Positions 1 through 10,730 of a stretch of DNA of 64,000 nucleotides are shown here, one piece after another; within the stretch, counting starts at the first letter, position 1, and every line of letters starts with the position of its first letter. The stretch is taken from positions 5,394,001 through 5,458,000 of the forward strand of contig NC_081335.1 of NCBI RefSeq assembly GCF_022539665.2, given 5' to 3'. The notes beneath the pieces were generated by a model, which saw only the letters and a list, made by a program, of their open reading frames with translations, ran no database searches and was not told the DNA's origin. This DNA comes from Daphnia carinata. Lineage: Eukaryota > Arthropoda > Branchiopoda > Diplostraca > Daphniidae. A program made the position numbers and the translations under genes.

Positions 1-680
1 GAACCTTGGTCAGCCTCCGGTCAGTTAGCCCTTGAGCAACGGAAAAATGCGCCCAGCGTATCAACAGCTTGGTAAGCGAATGCTTGGGATCGAGAACGGC
101 GGGATGACGAGCTTTGGTGTTCAGGTGAAGTCATTCACCCTACGGGGAAAATGATTTACAACAGAAACGACAAGAAGATTCACGCGTGAACATATTCTGT
201 TATTGTGTGGTAAATGCTTTTGTATTGTACTAATAAAAGTTAGATTTCAATCGATCTGATCACACAGGAATCCTTTAAGCCCTTGTTACTTCCCGTAAGC
301 ATAGGAAAAATGATGTTGTGCGAACTGCAAAAAAAGTTCTTCTTTTCCTCGTATAAGCCGAGTTTGAATCAATAAAAACCAGTCATGAAAAGTATGGTTG
401 GAATTTGAGCCTTTTTCGAAGTGTTGCCCGATTCGCCTTATTTCGCATGTATCGGCAGTCGGCATAGCCTCTATTGGCCATAACATGTCCACCAGGAGGA
501 GGTTTATATAATTGCTATCCAGCGTGTGCTGGATGGACGCCACGAATTCCACCTATTAAGAAAACAAGCTGTGGCCTACTCGAAGGTCCACTTTGCCAGC
601 AGTCCTTCACGGTTGAATTCTTGCTGGGACGGACCAAGAATCTAACTCATCAAGGCCATAGATTACCTTTATTCTAAGTA
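1..680. other. No gene recognised
   Basis: Short open frames occur on both strands, and an AATAAA-like signal lies near 228-236, so the first ~150 bases could be the tail of a gene lying to the left. I could not match any of it to a family. A possible extra degenerate zinc finger near 590-640 would belong to the relic that follows. Confidence 0.3.
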
Positions 681-689
681 CCATTGACG

Positions 690-2310
690 GCTGTGACTGG
701 AGAGAATTCAATTCTGACTAAAGTGGGAAAGACGGACAAATCGAAAAATAACTCCACAACGCCCACAGTGCTGAACTTGAGTCTCAATTGCGCTTATTGC
801 AGCGAAACGCGGAAATCGAGATCGGAGCTGGAGGCTCACATGAAGAATGCCCATCATCCGCAAGTAGCACTGGTCCGTCTAGCTCTAATTTACTGCCATC
901 ACTGGCTGCAAGTGGCTGAATGAAAGGCAACATTTGCGATGAAATTTTTCCAACAGCTTCGGCCTTGGCCGAACACAAATTGTCTAATTGCAAAGTCTCC
1001 GGCGCGGCCTTTTTGCGCCCAGCTCCGCGTCCCTCTACCAACAGAAAAAGCTTATTATGCCCATCTGCAAGCCCCGCCTCATGGCCCTAGCGCTGCGCCT
1101 CCTCTGGCCTGTTTAGCTTAAACGGGCAGCAAACTTACATTTGTAAGAACTACCTTCAAGCTCACAATCAGATGATGGTCCATCAACAGACGGCGCTCTC
1201 TCCACTGCCTAAACCGCTGCAGAGGAGCTATCGGTGTATGAAGTGCAAGAGATCTTCGCCACTAAAGCAGCAATTCAGCCTTACGTAGCTGGTCATTTAA
1301 TGTCGGACGGATGTCTGTATCCGTGTCGCCTCTGTGCGTGCCAGTTCGACACACCTTTTAAACTGCAGGCTCATTTGATTGAACACCCTTTTGCTGGATT
1401 CCCAGCCTACGTGCGCTACCTGTGTGAATGTCTGTTCACAGCCACCTCCAATTTGCAACACCACATGGTTGACCAGCATTGTGGCGTTGTTGGATTGAAA
1501 CCTTACGATTGCGCCCGTTGTCATCTAAAGACCTTCTTCCGGGCCGAACTGGAGATCATTTGCTCAGTCACAATGAACCACTACCTTCCAGTGGATCGGT
1601 ACAACATCTGTCGGCAATGGAACATGATAAACCGACGGATGTGCAAGGCCGATTCGAGGAGTTTCAACGATGAAGGAAAGGAAGAATTGAATCACAAGGA
1701 TGATAACGTCTTTGTGGGACAATAGTGGCACGCTCCGAGATCGTACTGTCGGATGCTCAAAAGGCGGCCAATGGCATACCAGTAGAGATTTCGGAACAAC
1801 GGAATGGCAAAGGTTCTAAGATGTCCAAAAGCTCAGATTCCTGTTCTTTCTTTTGTTCAGCTTGTTTCAGTTCATCCTCATCCTGGGATCGCGGAAACAG
1901 CAACTGGAATCTTCAGCGACGAATCTATTCCAGTGCGACCAATCGTTTCCGTGCCTCAGCAACTCACAGGGCAACGTTCGCATTCACACGTAAAGCCGTC
2001 GATTCCCTTGTCCAGAGGCCAGTTGCAGCAAAGAGTTTGCACTACGCCGGAATCTTCACATTCATATGCGATCATACACTGGTGACCGTCGGTACTCCTG
2101 TCCTATATGCCCCAAGCGATTTGCCTTGAAGGAGAATCGCAAAGCTCATCTAAAGTTGCACGCTTGGAGTGAAACCTTTCAGCTGTTCCATTTGTTCCAA
2201 GATCTTCGCCCGCAAAAGCCATTTGAGTGAACACGCCCGGACCCATTCCTCTGCAGCCGGTCATTCAACGTCAGTTAATTGTAGTACCAAGGTGCCTGCT
2301 ACGGTCGCAG
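690..2310 (+). pseudogene. C2H2 multi-zinc-finger gene relic
   Basis: At least seven C2H2-like fingers can be read on the plus strand, but in different frames. They lie near 788-850, 921-985, 1315-1375, 1420-1475, 1504-1575, 2095-2150 and 2176-2245. Cys pairs and His pairs are visible in most; the 921 finger has lost a Cys. The last two fingers are joined by a linker ending in KPF, typical of Krueppel-type tandem fingers. Stops and frame changes separate almost every finger and no introns are evident, so this is probably a decayed, possibly retroposed copy. Finger order and spacing (widely spaced fingers, HLIEH-type helix) recall the many-fingered ZNF423/ZNF521 (OAZ) family, but that assignment is from memory and weak. 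A live protein would be a nuclear DNA-binding factor. Confidence 0.7.
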
Positions 2311-2449
2311 AATCGAATGGCACGGCCACGGAAACTCTGTTGATATCAACTAGCATAGCCAACATATGTTTGCTTACATATATTCATGTGATGGTTCGTT
2401 TTTTGATTATTCTAATAATCTTGAGTAAATTTCTGTTTAAGTAATAATA

Positions 2450-3110
2450 GTTTCTTTAATATTGCTTAGTGTGTGGTGGTTCACGTTTGAGCAGAATCGT
2501 CTTTCTATTAATCCCACTTTCTTCTTACTAGTTGTTGATTTGTTGGTGAGTTAGCTCGCCAAAACGGTCTCCTTTAAATCCGGTCAGGCAAGGCCGCACT
2601 AGGAGTAGGGGAATTGGGAACGAAAGGTGGAGCTTCAAGGACTCGACCTTACTATCATTCTCGACCTCGCTGGCAAGCACACTACACCTCGGTCCAGATT
2701 CGTCACGTTTTTCCTCCTGTTATCGAATTTCGCACAAGTTCATCGTGGTTCAGCAAGAACTTCGTGCTTGTGTCTTCTCAGAGTTTTGTCTTGTTTCCCG
2801 AATGTTTCCAGTGCTGGGTTTGTGACGTCGACGTCCCTTTTTAACCCCCCCCCCCTCGAGTTTGAGGACGAGACGCATGGTTTGACAGCCATTCCGTGTG
2901 GCTCTCGTGTAGACCTGCCCCTCGTGTGTGTTCCTATCCGTAGTGTCTGTTGACAGGCAACCAACGGTTTCGTATCTGATTACATCGGCTCACCTGAATT
3001 TAATTTCAACTTTGTCTTTTGGTTTTTATTGTCCTTTTTTTTAACCGCGTGGAGAGGCAACACTAGCGCAGAGGGAGACGGATAACTCAATAATAATTGA
3101 GGACACGAAA
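2450..3110. other. Unassigned stretch with C-homopolymer
   Basis: No gene is recognised. The segment 2570-2960 is more GC-rich than its surroundings, carries a run of C near 2845-2855 and has open frames on both strands without family motifs. Its end (tgttgacaggcaaccaac, ~2948) loosely resembles the GGCAACCAGT motifs near 18.7 kb. It could be a mobile-element fragment. Confidence 0.25.
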
Positions 3111-3189
3111 TGTCGTAAAAAAAAATTTATTGAATACCCTAATTGTGAATTTTGAGTATTGTTTAGTATAAAAGTAAAATTTTGTTGTA

Positions 3190-3490
3190 AAGATACATAT
3201 AGTAGGAAAGGTATTTACAGTATGTACAAGACAAAATCAAACAAAAAACAATCGGTATCAAATACTCAAACTGTGAATTTTATGGATTAGAAGTCTAAAA
3301 GAACAATTTTGCGGAATCACACAAGTAAAAAAGGGTATTTACAACACGTAGGCTACAAGGAAAAATCAAACGAAGAAACATCAATGTATCGAATATTGAA
3401 AATGGGAATTTTAGTGGTTTGAGGGATCAAACAGAACAATTTGTGAAGAGACATCAGTACTGAGATATATACAGTACGTACAGTATCCTG
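3190..3490 (+). repeat. ~300 bp dispersed repeat, copy 1
   Basis: This segment is repeated in the same orientation at 5409-5713 with many substitutions. Each copy is itself two diverged ~140 bp units that share blocks such as TATTTACA, AAATCAAAC, TCAAATA and AGAACAATTTTG. The two copies flank a Tc1-type transposase relic, which suggests they belong to, or were duplicated with, that element. Confidence 0.75.
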
Positions 3491-4330
3491 CACAAAAAAA
3501 ACACCGATTTAATTTTAAAAAGCCATCTATGGGCAAGATATGTGAACTATTCATCGTTTTTAAATTGGTTAAGGCTGAGTTTGCGTAAAAACACAATAAG
3601 TTCGGAATGGTAGTTTAAGTCCAGACACCTTTTGCTAATGCCCGAAGCGTTACGAAAACTGTCTGGAAAAAGTAGAGTCTAGTATTTTTGGGTTATACCC
3701 GCAATCTACCCCCAGGCTAAGACGAAAAATGTGTAATAAACCAATTGTCAACCTCCATCACTCGCTTTGTTCATCATTGACTCCATAACGCGTCTTTAAA
3801 TATGATATTTAAAAAATCATAATCGTAGATTACCATTAATAATTATTCATAATAGCGGACAAATCGATTTTATTTCTAGAAAAAACATGGAAAAAATTTT
3901 CGACTTATATCAGGATGGACCCGTTGCAAACCGTATCTGCACCAGTAACTATACCGCTAAGCTACTACTTGAAGTAAGATTTTGCTACAGATATCCCGAC
4001 AGACACTTAAACGTAATGAATTTCACAAGCCACATTTATTAGTATTGCACTGTTTCGATTAACAATATTTCGTTTCTAACCGCAAACCAAAATGCAACGT
4101 CAATATACAAAATTATTCAATATCGCTAACTAAACAAAATATAGCACAGAAAATAATTTTAAATATTTTATTCATATTTGGTCCAATAACCATTATTTAC
4201 AATTACAAGTTGCAATCTTTTAGTCATGGAAAGCGCAAGTTTTTGCCAATAAGTAGACTTTCTTCGGTAGCTCTCTCAAATCCCGTTAGCCCTAGCATAA
4301 ACTTCCTCCGCGGACCGAGGACGGGAAAAT
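3490..4330. other. AT-rich interval, no gene recognised
   Basis: This interval lies between the first dispersed repeat and the 3' end of the Tc1 relic. It probably includes the 3' flank of that transposon. I could not find a convincing terminal inverted repeat or coding domain here. Confidence 0.3.
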
Positions 4331-4334
4331 TCCT

Positions 4335-5320
4335 TTAGTCTTTTACCATGTCCCCCCAGACATTTTCGATGGGATTCATGTCTGCTCCTTTTGGTGGCCA
4401 CGGAAGAATTTTAATTTCATTTTGATTGTCGTCATACCAGTCGTTTATCATCTTGGATTGATGGATTGGCGACCTATGTTGGATAAACTTGATGACCTTG
4501 CCAGGAAATTTTTCGTGAATGGAAGGAAGCAGAACGTCCCCCAAGAATATTCAGACACTTTTCGCTGTTCAGCTTCCCTTCAATCCCCGGCACCGCTTGA
4601 GGAAAACCCTGCCCAAGCGCGCACGATTTTTCTTCCGCTCCCATCTTTAATTTGGATGTGGTTTGCGTCGAAACGGGTGCCATTCGTTCTATACGCTAAC
4701 TCCCGGCCACATTCGTCAGATCTTAAATCTAAGTAATTTAACCATTAAATTCTACGCGAAACAATAATATTTAAAAATGATAGCCAAAAAAGTTTCCGTC
4801 GGAAAAAATTACGTCTTCCCACCGTTGGCTTAATAACGTAGTTGACCGCAAAAATTAACCTCTGTTCAGCGTACGCTGACGAGAAGAAAAAATTTTGCGC
4901 AGCTCGACGTGGATGAATATTATTTGTTTTAATCACCCGAATTATAGTCGACGGGCTAACATCTATTAGCGTTATACGTAAATACAGAACACGGATATAT
5001 TTAAGGAACGTTGAAGAGAAAGTTTGCATTTTTCGCTGCGATTTCTTGGATAGTTGTTATAGGTTTAGCTAACGCGGCCGAAAGTATAGCTCCTCATTAG
5101 CCTGAGTTAATTTTTTTTGTTTTTCCGGACGCCCCTTTTCTTGCTACATCACCTGTTTCGTCATAGCTTTTCTTCCAGCGAACAACGATGGAAACAGATA
5201 CCCCTAAGTTTGCACTTATCCATTGAACGGATGTTCCTGCTTCCGCAAAGCAACTTCGGAAGCGCGTTCTTTGCAATTAAGCATTTTACCCACATGATCT
5301 ACGCCAAACATGGTTTTTTT
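4335..5320 (-). pseudogene. Tc1/mariner-type transposase relic
   Basis: Read on the minus strand from about 5320. There is an N-terminal helix-turn-helix region (VSVSIVVRWKKSYDETGDVARKG near 5150-5215), a second helix-turn-helix-like stretch at ~4960-4900 (VSPSTIIRVIK), and a catalytic-domain end at ~4480-4335 with the family hallmark PKGADMNPIENVWG. That hallmark carries the last acidic catalytic residue. Full-length Tc1 transposases are ~340 aa, so nearly the whole length is represented. Frames change at least three times and stops occur, so it is dead. A live copy would cut and paste the element at TA sites. The inverted terminal repeats were not identified. Confidence 0.8.
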
Positions 5321-5408
5321 ATCACAGATTTTTAACTGAGCCGAAAATAAGAGCTGCAAAGTTACACGTCGATTTTTGAGAAAAAAAGGTAGGGCGATGA
5401 AAAGGTAA

Positions 5409-5713
5409 GCATAAAAGATGTATATTAGGAAAGGTATTTACAGTATGTACAAGATGAAATCAAACAAGAAAAACAGTCCGCATCAAATACTCCAACTGTG
5501 AATTTTGTAGATTGAAAAATCTAAAAGAACAATTTTGTGGAAGTGACATAAGTAATTAAAGATATTTACAATTTATACAATGCAAAATCAAACAAAGAAA
5601 CACCAATGTATCAAATATTAAAAATGGAAATTTTCGTGGTTTTAAGGGATCAAACAGAACAATTTTGTGAAGAGACATCATTACAGAAAGATATACAGTA
5701 TGTACAAGAGGAT
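5409..5713 (+). repeat. ~300 bp dispersed repeat, copy 2
   Basis: Direct, diverged copy of 3190-3490, with the same internal two-unit structure. See copy 1 for shared blocks. It lies just outside the 5' end of the Tc1 transposase relic. Confidence 0.75.
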
Positions 5714-5889
5714 TTTTTGAACTGTTGCTAAGAGAGATTGGGTCGCGAGAGCAAAATTTAGACTTTTTGAACAGACGCAGGCAATTGCCTAATTTTCCAC
5801 GCAAAACGCATTTGCCATACGATCCATCTTCGACAATGTCCACAAAATACATTTGCCACAATTTCTTTTTTGTTGAGGAGTCAGTTACC

Positions 5890-6890
5890 GCACCGAGCCA
5901 ATACCAATTTCGACCATGGCAGGTAAGCCGTGTGCAATTTGTTCAGCAACGTTGCGGCGCGCTTCTCAGTTTCCTTGCGTAATGAACACTCGAACTTTAC
6001 CGGTAGGTTCCCTTGTTGGAGTAACTGCTACTCTTACATTGTGCACCTCCTGAAATGCTTTAACGTTCTTCCCATCTCTGCCGATGACCGATAGGACCGT
6101 AATGCTTATCTTCAATTTTCAGTAATTGGTAGCTATCAGGCAGCTCTTTTTCATCCACTGCGTAGATAACTGTGAAAGTGCAAGATCCTGCTTTAGGCAG
6201 TGGAGCCTTTTTTGTTGGAGCTTATGTCGTGGACTTAAATTCTGCAACAGGATCTTGCTTTGGGCTGCTGTTACCATAATTCCTCCGGAAGATTCCAGCG
6301 TGACATTATATCCTTGAATGTCCATGTTTCTGAAACGGATATCCATACAAGGAAACCGTGTTTCTTCGGGTTTTTTTAGCGAACTTCTCAGAGTGCGGAA
6401 CTCCGTAAGCAGACAAGTCCTGCACGTCAGCTTTGAGCAATGGATGCGCAGATTCGTCGACAGATGGCACGGTCTTGTCGTCAATAATGCCCAGTTCTGA
6501 ATCCGGCACCTAGGTTTTTCATTTTCCACCTGAGCAGCAACAGGTTTCTCCGAAATGAAGGGGCTGGAATTGGTGACCCACTCTTGAACGCTCCTTTCCA
6601 GTTCGGCAATTTGGTAGGTTTGGCAACCGTTTACTCGTACGAGTTCTGAAATCTTCGCCAAGCTACTGTCAAGACGAGCAGCAAGTTCCTGCAATTTTTT
6701 GCCGTGGGAATCAAGTGCAACTTGCAGGTTCTGTACATTGGACAGTGGTACTGCAATTTGCATTGATCATCACCAACTTCTTCAGCCAAAGTGCCATTCT
6801 TCACAACGATTTCGTCTCTTTCAACTGTTACTTTGATCAAATCAGTTGAAATCACATCAACTTGAATCTGGAGACGAGTATTGTCCAATT
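5890..6890 (-). pseudogene. KH-domain / coiled-coil protein relic
   Basis: On the minus strand, 6890-6560 reads as a heptad-rich helical segment in two frames (valine/leucine-rich, with LQELAARLDSSLAKISELV and similar). Further downstream, at 6085-5980, a KH RNA-binding domain core is visible: a GRDGK loop (GxxG class) flanked by ITVLSVI and VKAFQEV, followed by a continuation at 5975-5900. At least two frame changes and several stops break it. KH domains bind single-stranded RNA or DNA; a coiled coil N-terminal to a KH domain is compatible with a dimeric RNA-binding protein, but I do not recognise the specific gene. No neighbour suggests a live locus here. Confidence 0.55.
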
Positions 6891-6912
6891 ATACCACTAA
6901 TTTTTGCTGGCT

Positions 6913-7242
6913 CAGGGAGGGGAGACAAGGGCTAATTGGGACGCGTTTCTTTTTCGTCGAATAACTCTTGACTAATGATAGATAAAAATAAATTTTCTTT
7001 TCCATTAAAACCGCGCTTCTTAATTTATACACTGAAGTTGTTTAAGGAAAATATTTTAAGTTTTAGTGGTTAAAAAAAAATAACAAAATTTACTTAAAAT
7101 TATTTGACTCACTCGATCACCGGGGTAACTTGGGACGAACCTGGGGTAACTTAGGACAGAGCCAATATTGTGTTACTGGTTGGTCCTAAAATTTTTGAAA
7201 AAATATGTTCAATTACGTTGTCTTATTACAAACCAGCCAGTA
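6913..7242. mobile_element. Putative end of pogo-type element B
   Basis: The segment starts with CAGGGAGGGGAGACAAGGG and contains repeated subterminal motifs (TAATTGGGACG at ~6932, GGTAACTTGGGACG at ~7122, GGTAACTTAGGAC at ~7143), a layout common at the ends of pogo/Tigger-type transposons. It stops exactly where pogo-type element A begins. I infer it is the left terminus of element B, whose transposase resumes on the other side of A at 10.5 kb. Confidence 0.45.
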
Positions 7243-7811
7243 GGGGAGGCCGGGGCTACGCCGGTCAGGGGTTATGCCGGTCAATCAACTTAAAAAATTC
7301 TAAATTTTATATAAGAATTCAAAAAAAAATCCCTATATTTATAATAATGTACTGCATCACTGTGGAAATAATTGAGATGATTTAATAAACAATTTAACAA
7401 CATTGGCTGATATATAACTAATTATCGAAAACGCATTAATTTTAATTTTCGACCCGGGAAGTTTCGCTTCGCGTAGTGAGAATACATAACAAGATAGAAA
7501 TTCTTTTTTTCAGTAGAAAAATAGCTTGTCATTTCTAGAAAATTCTCCCTGCTTTGGATTTTTGATTATGTTTTTTGATTGCGCATCTTCTTGAAGTTGC
7601 GCATAGGACCCCTATTGGGTTTAGACCGGTCGATTTGGTGGGGTTAAACCGGTCAATGTCTTCTATAGCTTTATCAGCTTGTTAAAAGCTTGTTAACCGG
7701 TGACCTTCGGATGACTCCGTTGCCTTTCAATGATGAATCATGACATGTTGAAACTTGATTCATGATACATAGGCAGTACTTCAGTTTTATATTTGACTTC
7801 GTTCAGAGAAG

Positions 7812-10244
7812 ATGCGAAATTACTTGCGCAAAACCGACGCCGTTCGACCTGACGGGGAGTTACTCAAGCGGGTCGTATCTACCCTATTAAGTGGCCAAAT
7901 GACACCGCGACAAGCAGCGGAGGCATTTAACGTGAAGCGCAGTACACTAAGTGATTATAAGAAAAAAGTGCAATATTTTCATGGCGGAACCTTGCCTCCA
8001 GTACTTAAGCGAACGGAACATAAGCGACAACTATTAAGCGTTTCAATGGAGGTTGAACTGGTGCAATATTTACTGCAATGTTCACGTTTAAATCACGGAT
8101 TACCCCCGTGCAAGTCCGGAAACTTGCTTTTCAGTATGCCGAATCCAACGCCATTAAATTTCCAGAGGAATGGCGAATAAATGGAATGCCAGGTGAAGAT
8201 TGGTTTTCCGGATTCCTGAAACGTCACGAAGAGCTTTCAATCCGAGCACCGGAACCCACCAGCCAAACGCGTGCTTCGGCCTTTAACAGGATTGTCGTTG
8301 AGCACTTCTTCACCCAACTGGTGCAACTCTACGAGGAACATGATTTCGCTCCATCACAAATTTGGAATACGGATGAAACAGACATCTCAACGGTAATGAA
8401 ACCACCTCGCGCAGTCGCTCCAACTGGCCAAAAACAAGTTCAGCAAACGGTTTCTGGTGAATGCAGCGAAACAACAACGATGGTAGGGCTTATTAGTGCG
8501 TCCGGTTGCATCATGCCCCCAATTTTTCTCTATGCGCGCGTACGCTTTCAATCGCGCTGGATACGGGATGAACCGCCTGGCTGCAGTGGGATCGCAAATA
8601 GGACCGGATGGATGGACAGTGCCTCATTCTTATTGTGCCTTCAGCATTTTGTGAAACACAGTGGTAGTTCTATAACATCTAAGAATCTACTTCTGCTAGG
8701 CAATCATGTCAGCCATCTATATATCAAGTGTAACGAATCGTCTAGCAAAGCCCCTTCTTACTTCCTTTTTCAAATAGACTAGAATTTTATACCTGTAACC
8801 CTTTTACTTAAAGCCTTCATTTACTAACCTAGTTTTAAAACTCCTTTAAAAATATAATAAATAACGAAGACGTGTCCCGGCCCGTCGGCTAACAATAGAT
8901 TTATTTCGGTTGGTCTGAGATTGCCTGAAATGGCCTAAAACCACCCAACCGATTTTTAACTATCGTCCAAATTCGTTCGATACCGCCGAAATTTGCCCGC
9001 CTATACCTCCCCATTGCGCCCAAAATCGCCTGATACCGCCCGATATTGCCGCCTATCCTTTAACACTGTGCCGTATGGCTCTCACAGTCGATGACTAACA
9101 TATAAAAAGCCATCGGCAACTCGCAGTAGTTAGTCGTCCCTTGAGAGAGCTGTCTCATGTGTACCTCAGCATCCTTCCGAGCCGCTACCTCGTTCTCACA
9201 AGCTAAAGCGTAAGTCCCCTTCTTAGTAATATTCGCTACTTGTCTTAGTTGTCCCTTAATCGTGTATGCCCAAGTAATAGTTACGTAACTGTAGGCCTTT
9301 GCCTTTCGACCTGTTCATTCATTTGACTACTTGTGGTATTTTAATACACTATTATTCTAAAAACCCGTATTGTCTTGTGCTTGCCTATACGCGACATTGT
9401 GAGTAACAGCGCCGCGTTTAGTTCATTCTCCGTATTGGAGGCAACATGACAACGTCGTGTCCTCCTTTACACAAGTATATTGAATATGCGCGACAGACTG
9501 GTGTGGTGATGTTTACATTTCTGCCCCATTGCTAACATAAACTGCAACCGTTGGACATGTCCGTCTTTGGGTCGTTCAAACATGCATTGCGTCGAGAACA
9601 AGACGATTGGTAGGCCACACATCCCGGTGAAAGAGTGCGGATCGATGATATTGCGCTCATGACTCGGATTGCTTTTATCGAAAAGTTTAACCCGGCCAAC
9701 ATCATATCTGGATTCCGATCAACTGGAATTTGGCCCTTCAATCGGCACGTTTTCTCCGAAAATGACTTCCTGCCATCACATGTCACTGATAGGCAAATAG
9801 GTGACTAGAGTTTCTCCATAATTTAAATAATAATTATTTAAATTTTATTTGTGTAGTTCCGATTGCGGCTCCACCTCCAGCTACATCGTCAACATCGAAT
9901 CCGACTGAACCTACGTCATAAACAGCATTATCCTCGGAAGCGCTTACCAGTAAATAAATTGTAATTCAAAAATATTTTTTTTTATTTTTTCCAAGCTTTG
10001 AAGACATACGACCGTTTCCCCGCGTGAAAGCCATAGAGGAGCCCTCCAAGAGAAAACGAACTGGTTCATCGCGCGTAATAACGTCGGCACCAGAAAAAAA
10101 ACCATCGAGGAAGCAACAAATGGCAGGGCAAAAATAGCCAGAGGAAAAAAACCGCGCAAAGTCTCCTTATTTCAAGATAACGATGACGATACCCAAAAAG
10201 AAGCCATATTCATTGATCCGGTAAAAAAACCCCGTTCTGATTGA
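7812..10244 (+). pseudogene. Pogo/jerky-type transposase of element A
   Basis: The N-terminal psq/CENP-B-like helix-turn-helix (MTPRQAAEAFNVKRSTLSDYKKK) starts after the ATG at 7812. A frame change at a run of C near 8108 leads into the CENP-B-type DNA-binding and DDE_1 regions, with the first catalytic Asp in IWNTDETD (~8363). The second catalytic Asp is replaced by Gly in LLLLGNHVSH (~8690-8720), so the protein would be inactive. The gene is cut at 8728 by a solo LTR and resumes at 9476, with an in-frame stop near 9533 and the family block LQPLDMSVFG at ~9542-9570. Two introns are likely near the 3' end (about 9808-9857 and 9949-9995), followed by a basic/acidic tail ending at 10244. Element B has a matching intron, which supports this reading. 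Confidence 0.8.
8729..9471. mobile_element. Solo LTR inside transposon A
   Basis: A 743 bp block begins TGTAACGAATCG and ends CTCCTTTACA, the TG...CA borders of LTR elements. It is flanked by the 4 bp duplication CAAG (8725-8728 and 9472-9475). Removing it rejoins the transposase reading from the LYIK region to the IEYARQTG region. It contains a TATAAAAA box at 9101-9108 with a plausible transcription start ~30 bases further on, as expected for a polymerase II LTR promoter. No internal coding region is present, so it is what remains after LTR-LTR recombination of a Gypsy-type element. Confidence 0.85.
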
Positions 10245-10730
10245 GCGGTATTGCAAGTTAAAAAGACCAATTTCTAATGGCTTATTGCTTGTTTAAGAGC
10301 TGACCGGCATAACCCCAGCAACGGGGTTAGTCCGGTCACTCTATGCCAAGTTTTGTATTAAAATTGTAATTCCGAATTAAACTTGAAAAATGTAAGAAAA
10401 AAACCCGTAAAAGCTAGATTATTTCTTCAAATTCTAAAACAAAAATTCGCAAAATATCACGAATAGTTAAAAAGTTATTGGAAAAAAAACAAAAACCGAC
10501 CGGAATAACCCCGGCATCCCCTATATAGTTTGGCATGGTTTGCTAAACCGATGGGTGAGAATGTTTTTAAGTTGTTGTAGAATAAAAAATTACCAAGATG
10601 AAACGACAAAAAGTGAGGTCAGTGTTATAAAAACATTTTAATACCAAAATAGGAATGCAAAAAATTCATAATATAAGATCACGGAGTTGTAATATGTTTT
10701 ATACAAAATTAACAGTAGCAATAATTAAAT

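Larger units (their letters stand above)
7243..10521 (+). mobile_element. Pogo-type DNA transposon A with TIRs
   Basis: The left end GGGGAGGCCGGGGCTACGCC and the reverse complement of the right end (GGGGATGCCGGGGTTATTCC) match over most of ~24 bases. Both are flanked by TA (7241-7242 and 10522-10523), the target duplication of the Tc1/mariner/pogo superfamily. CCGGTC-type motifs recur near both ends (7255-7285, 7625-7660, 10300-10340, 10495-10505) and are candidate transposase-binding sites. The element is ~3.3 kb and contains a decayed transposase gene and, inside that, a solo LTR of 743 bp. Confidence 0.85.

Noticed and set aside
47-154. An enzyme C-terminus suggested by a short frame at the window start
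   Set aside because: The frame is under 40 codons and the resemblance was too vague to defend.
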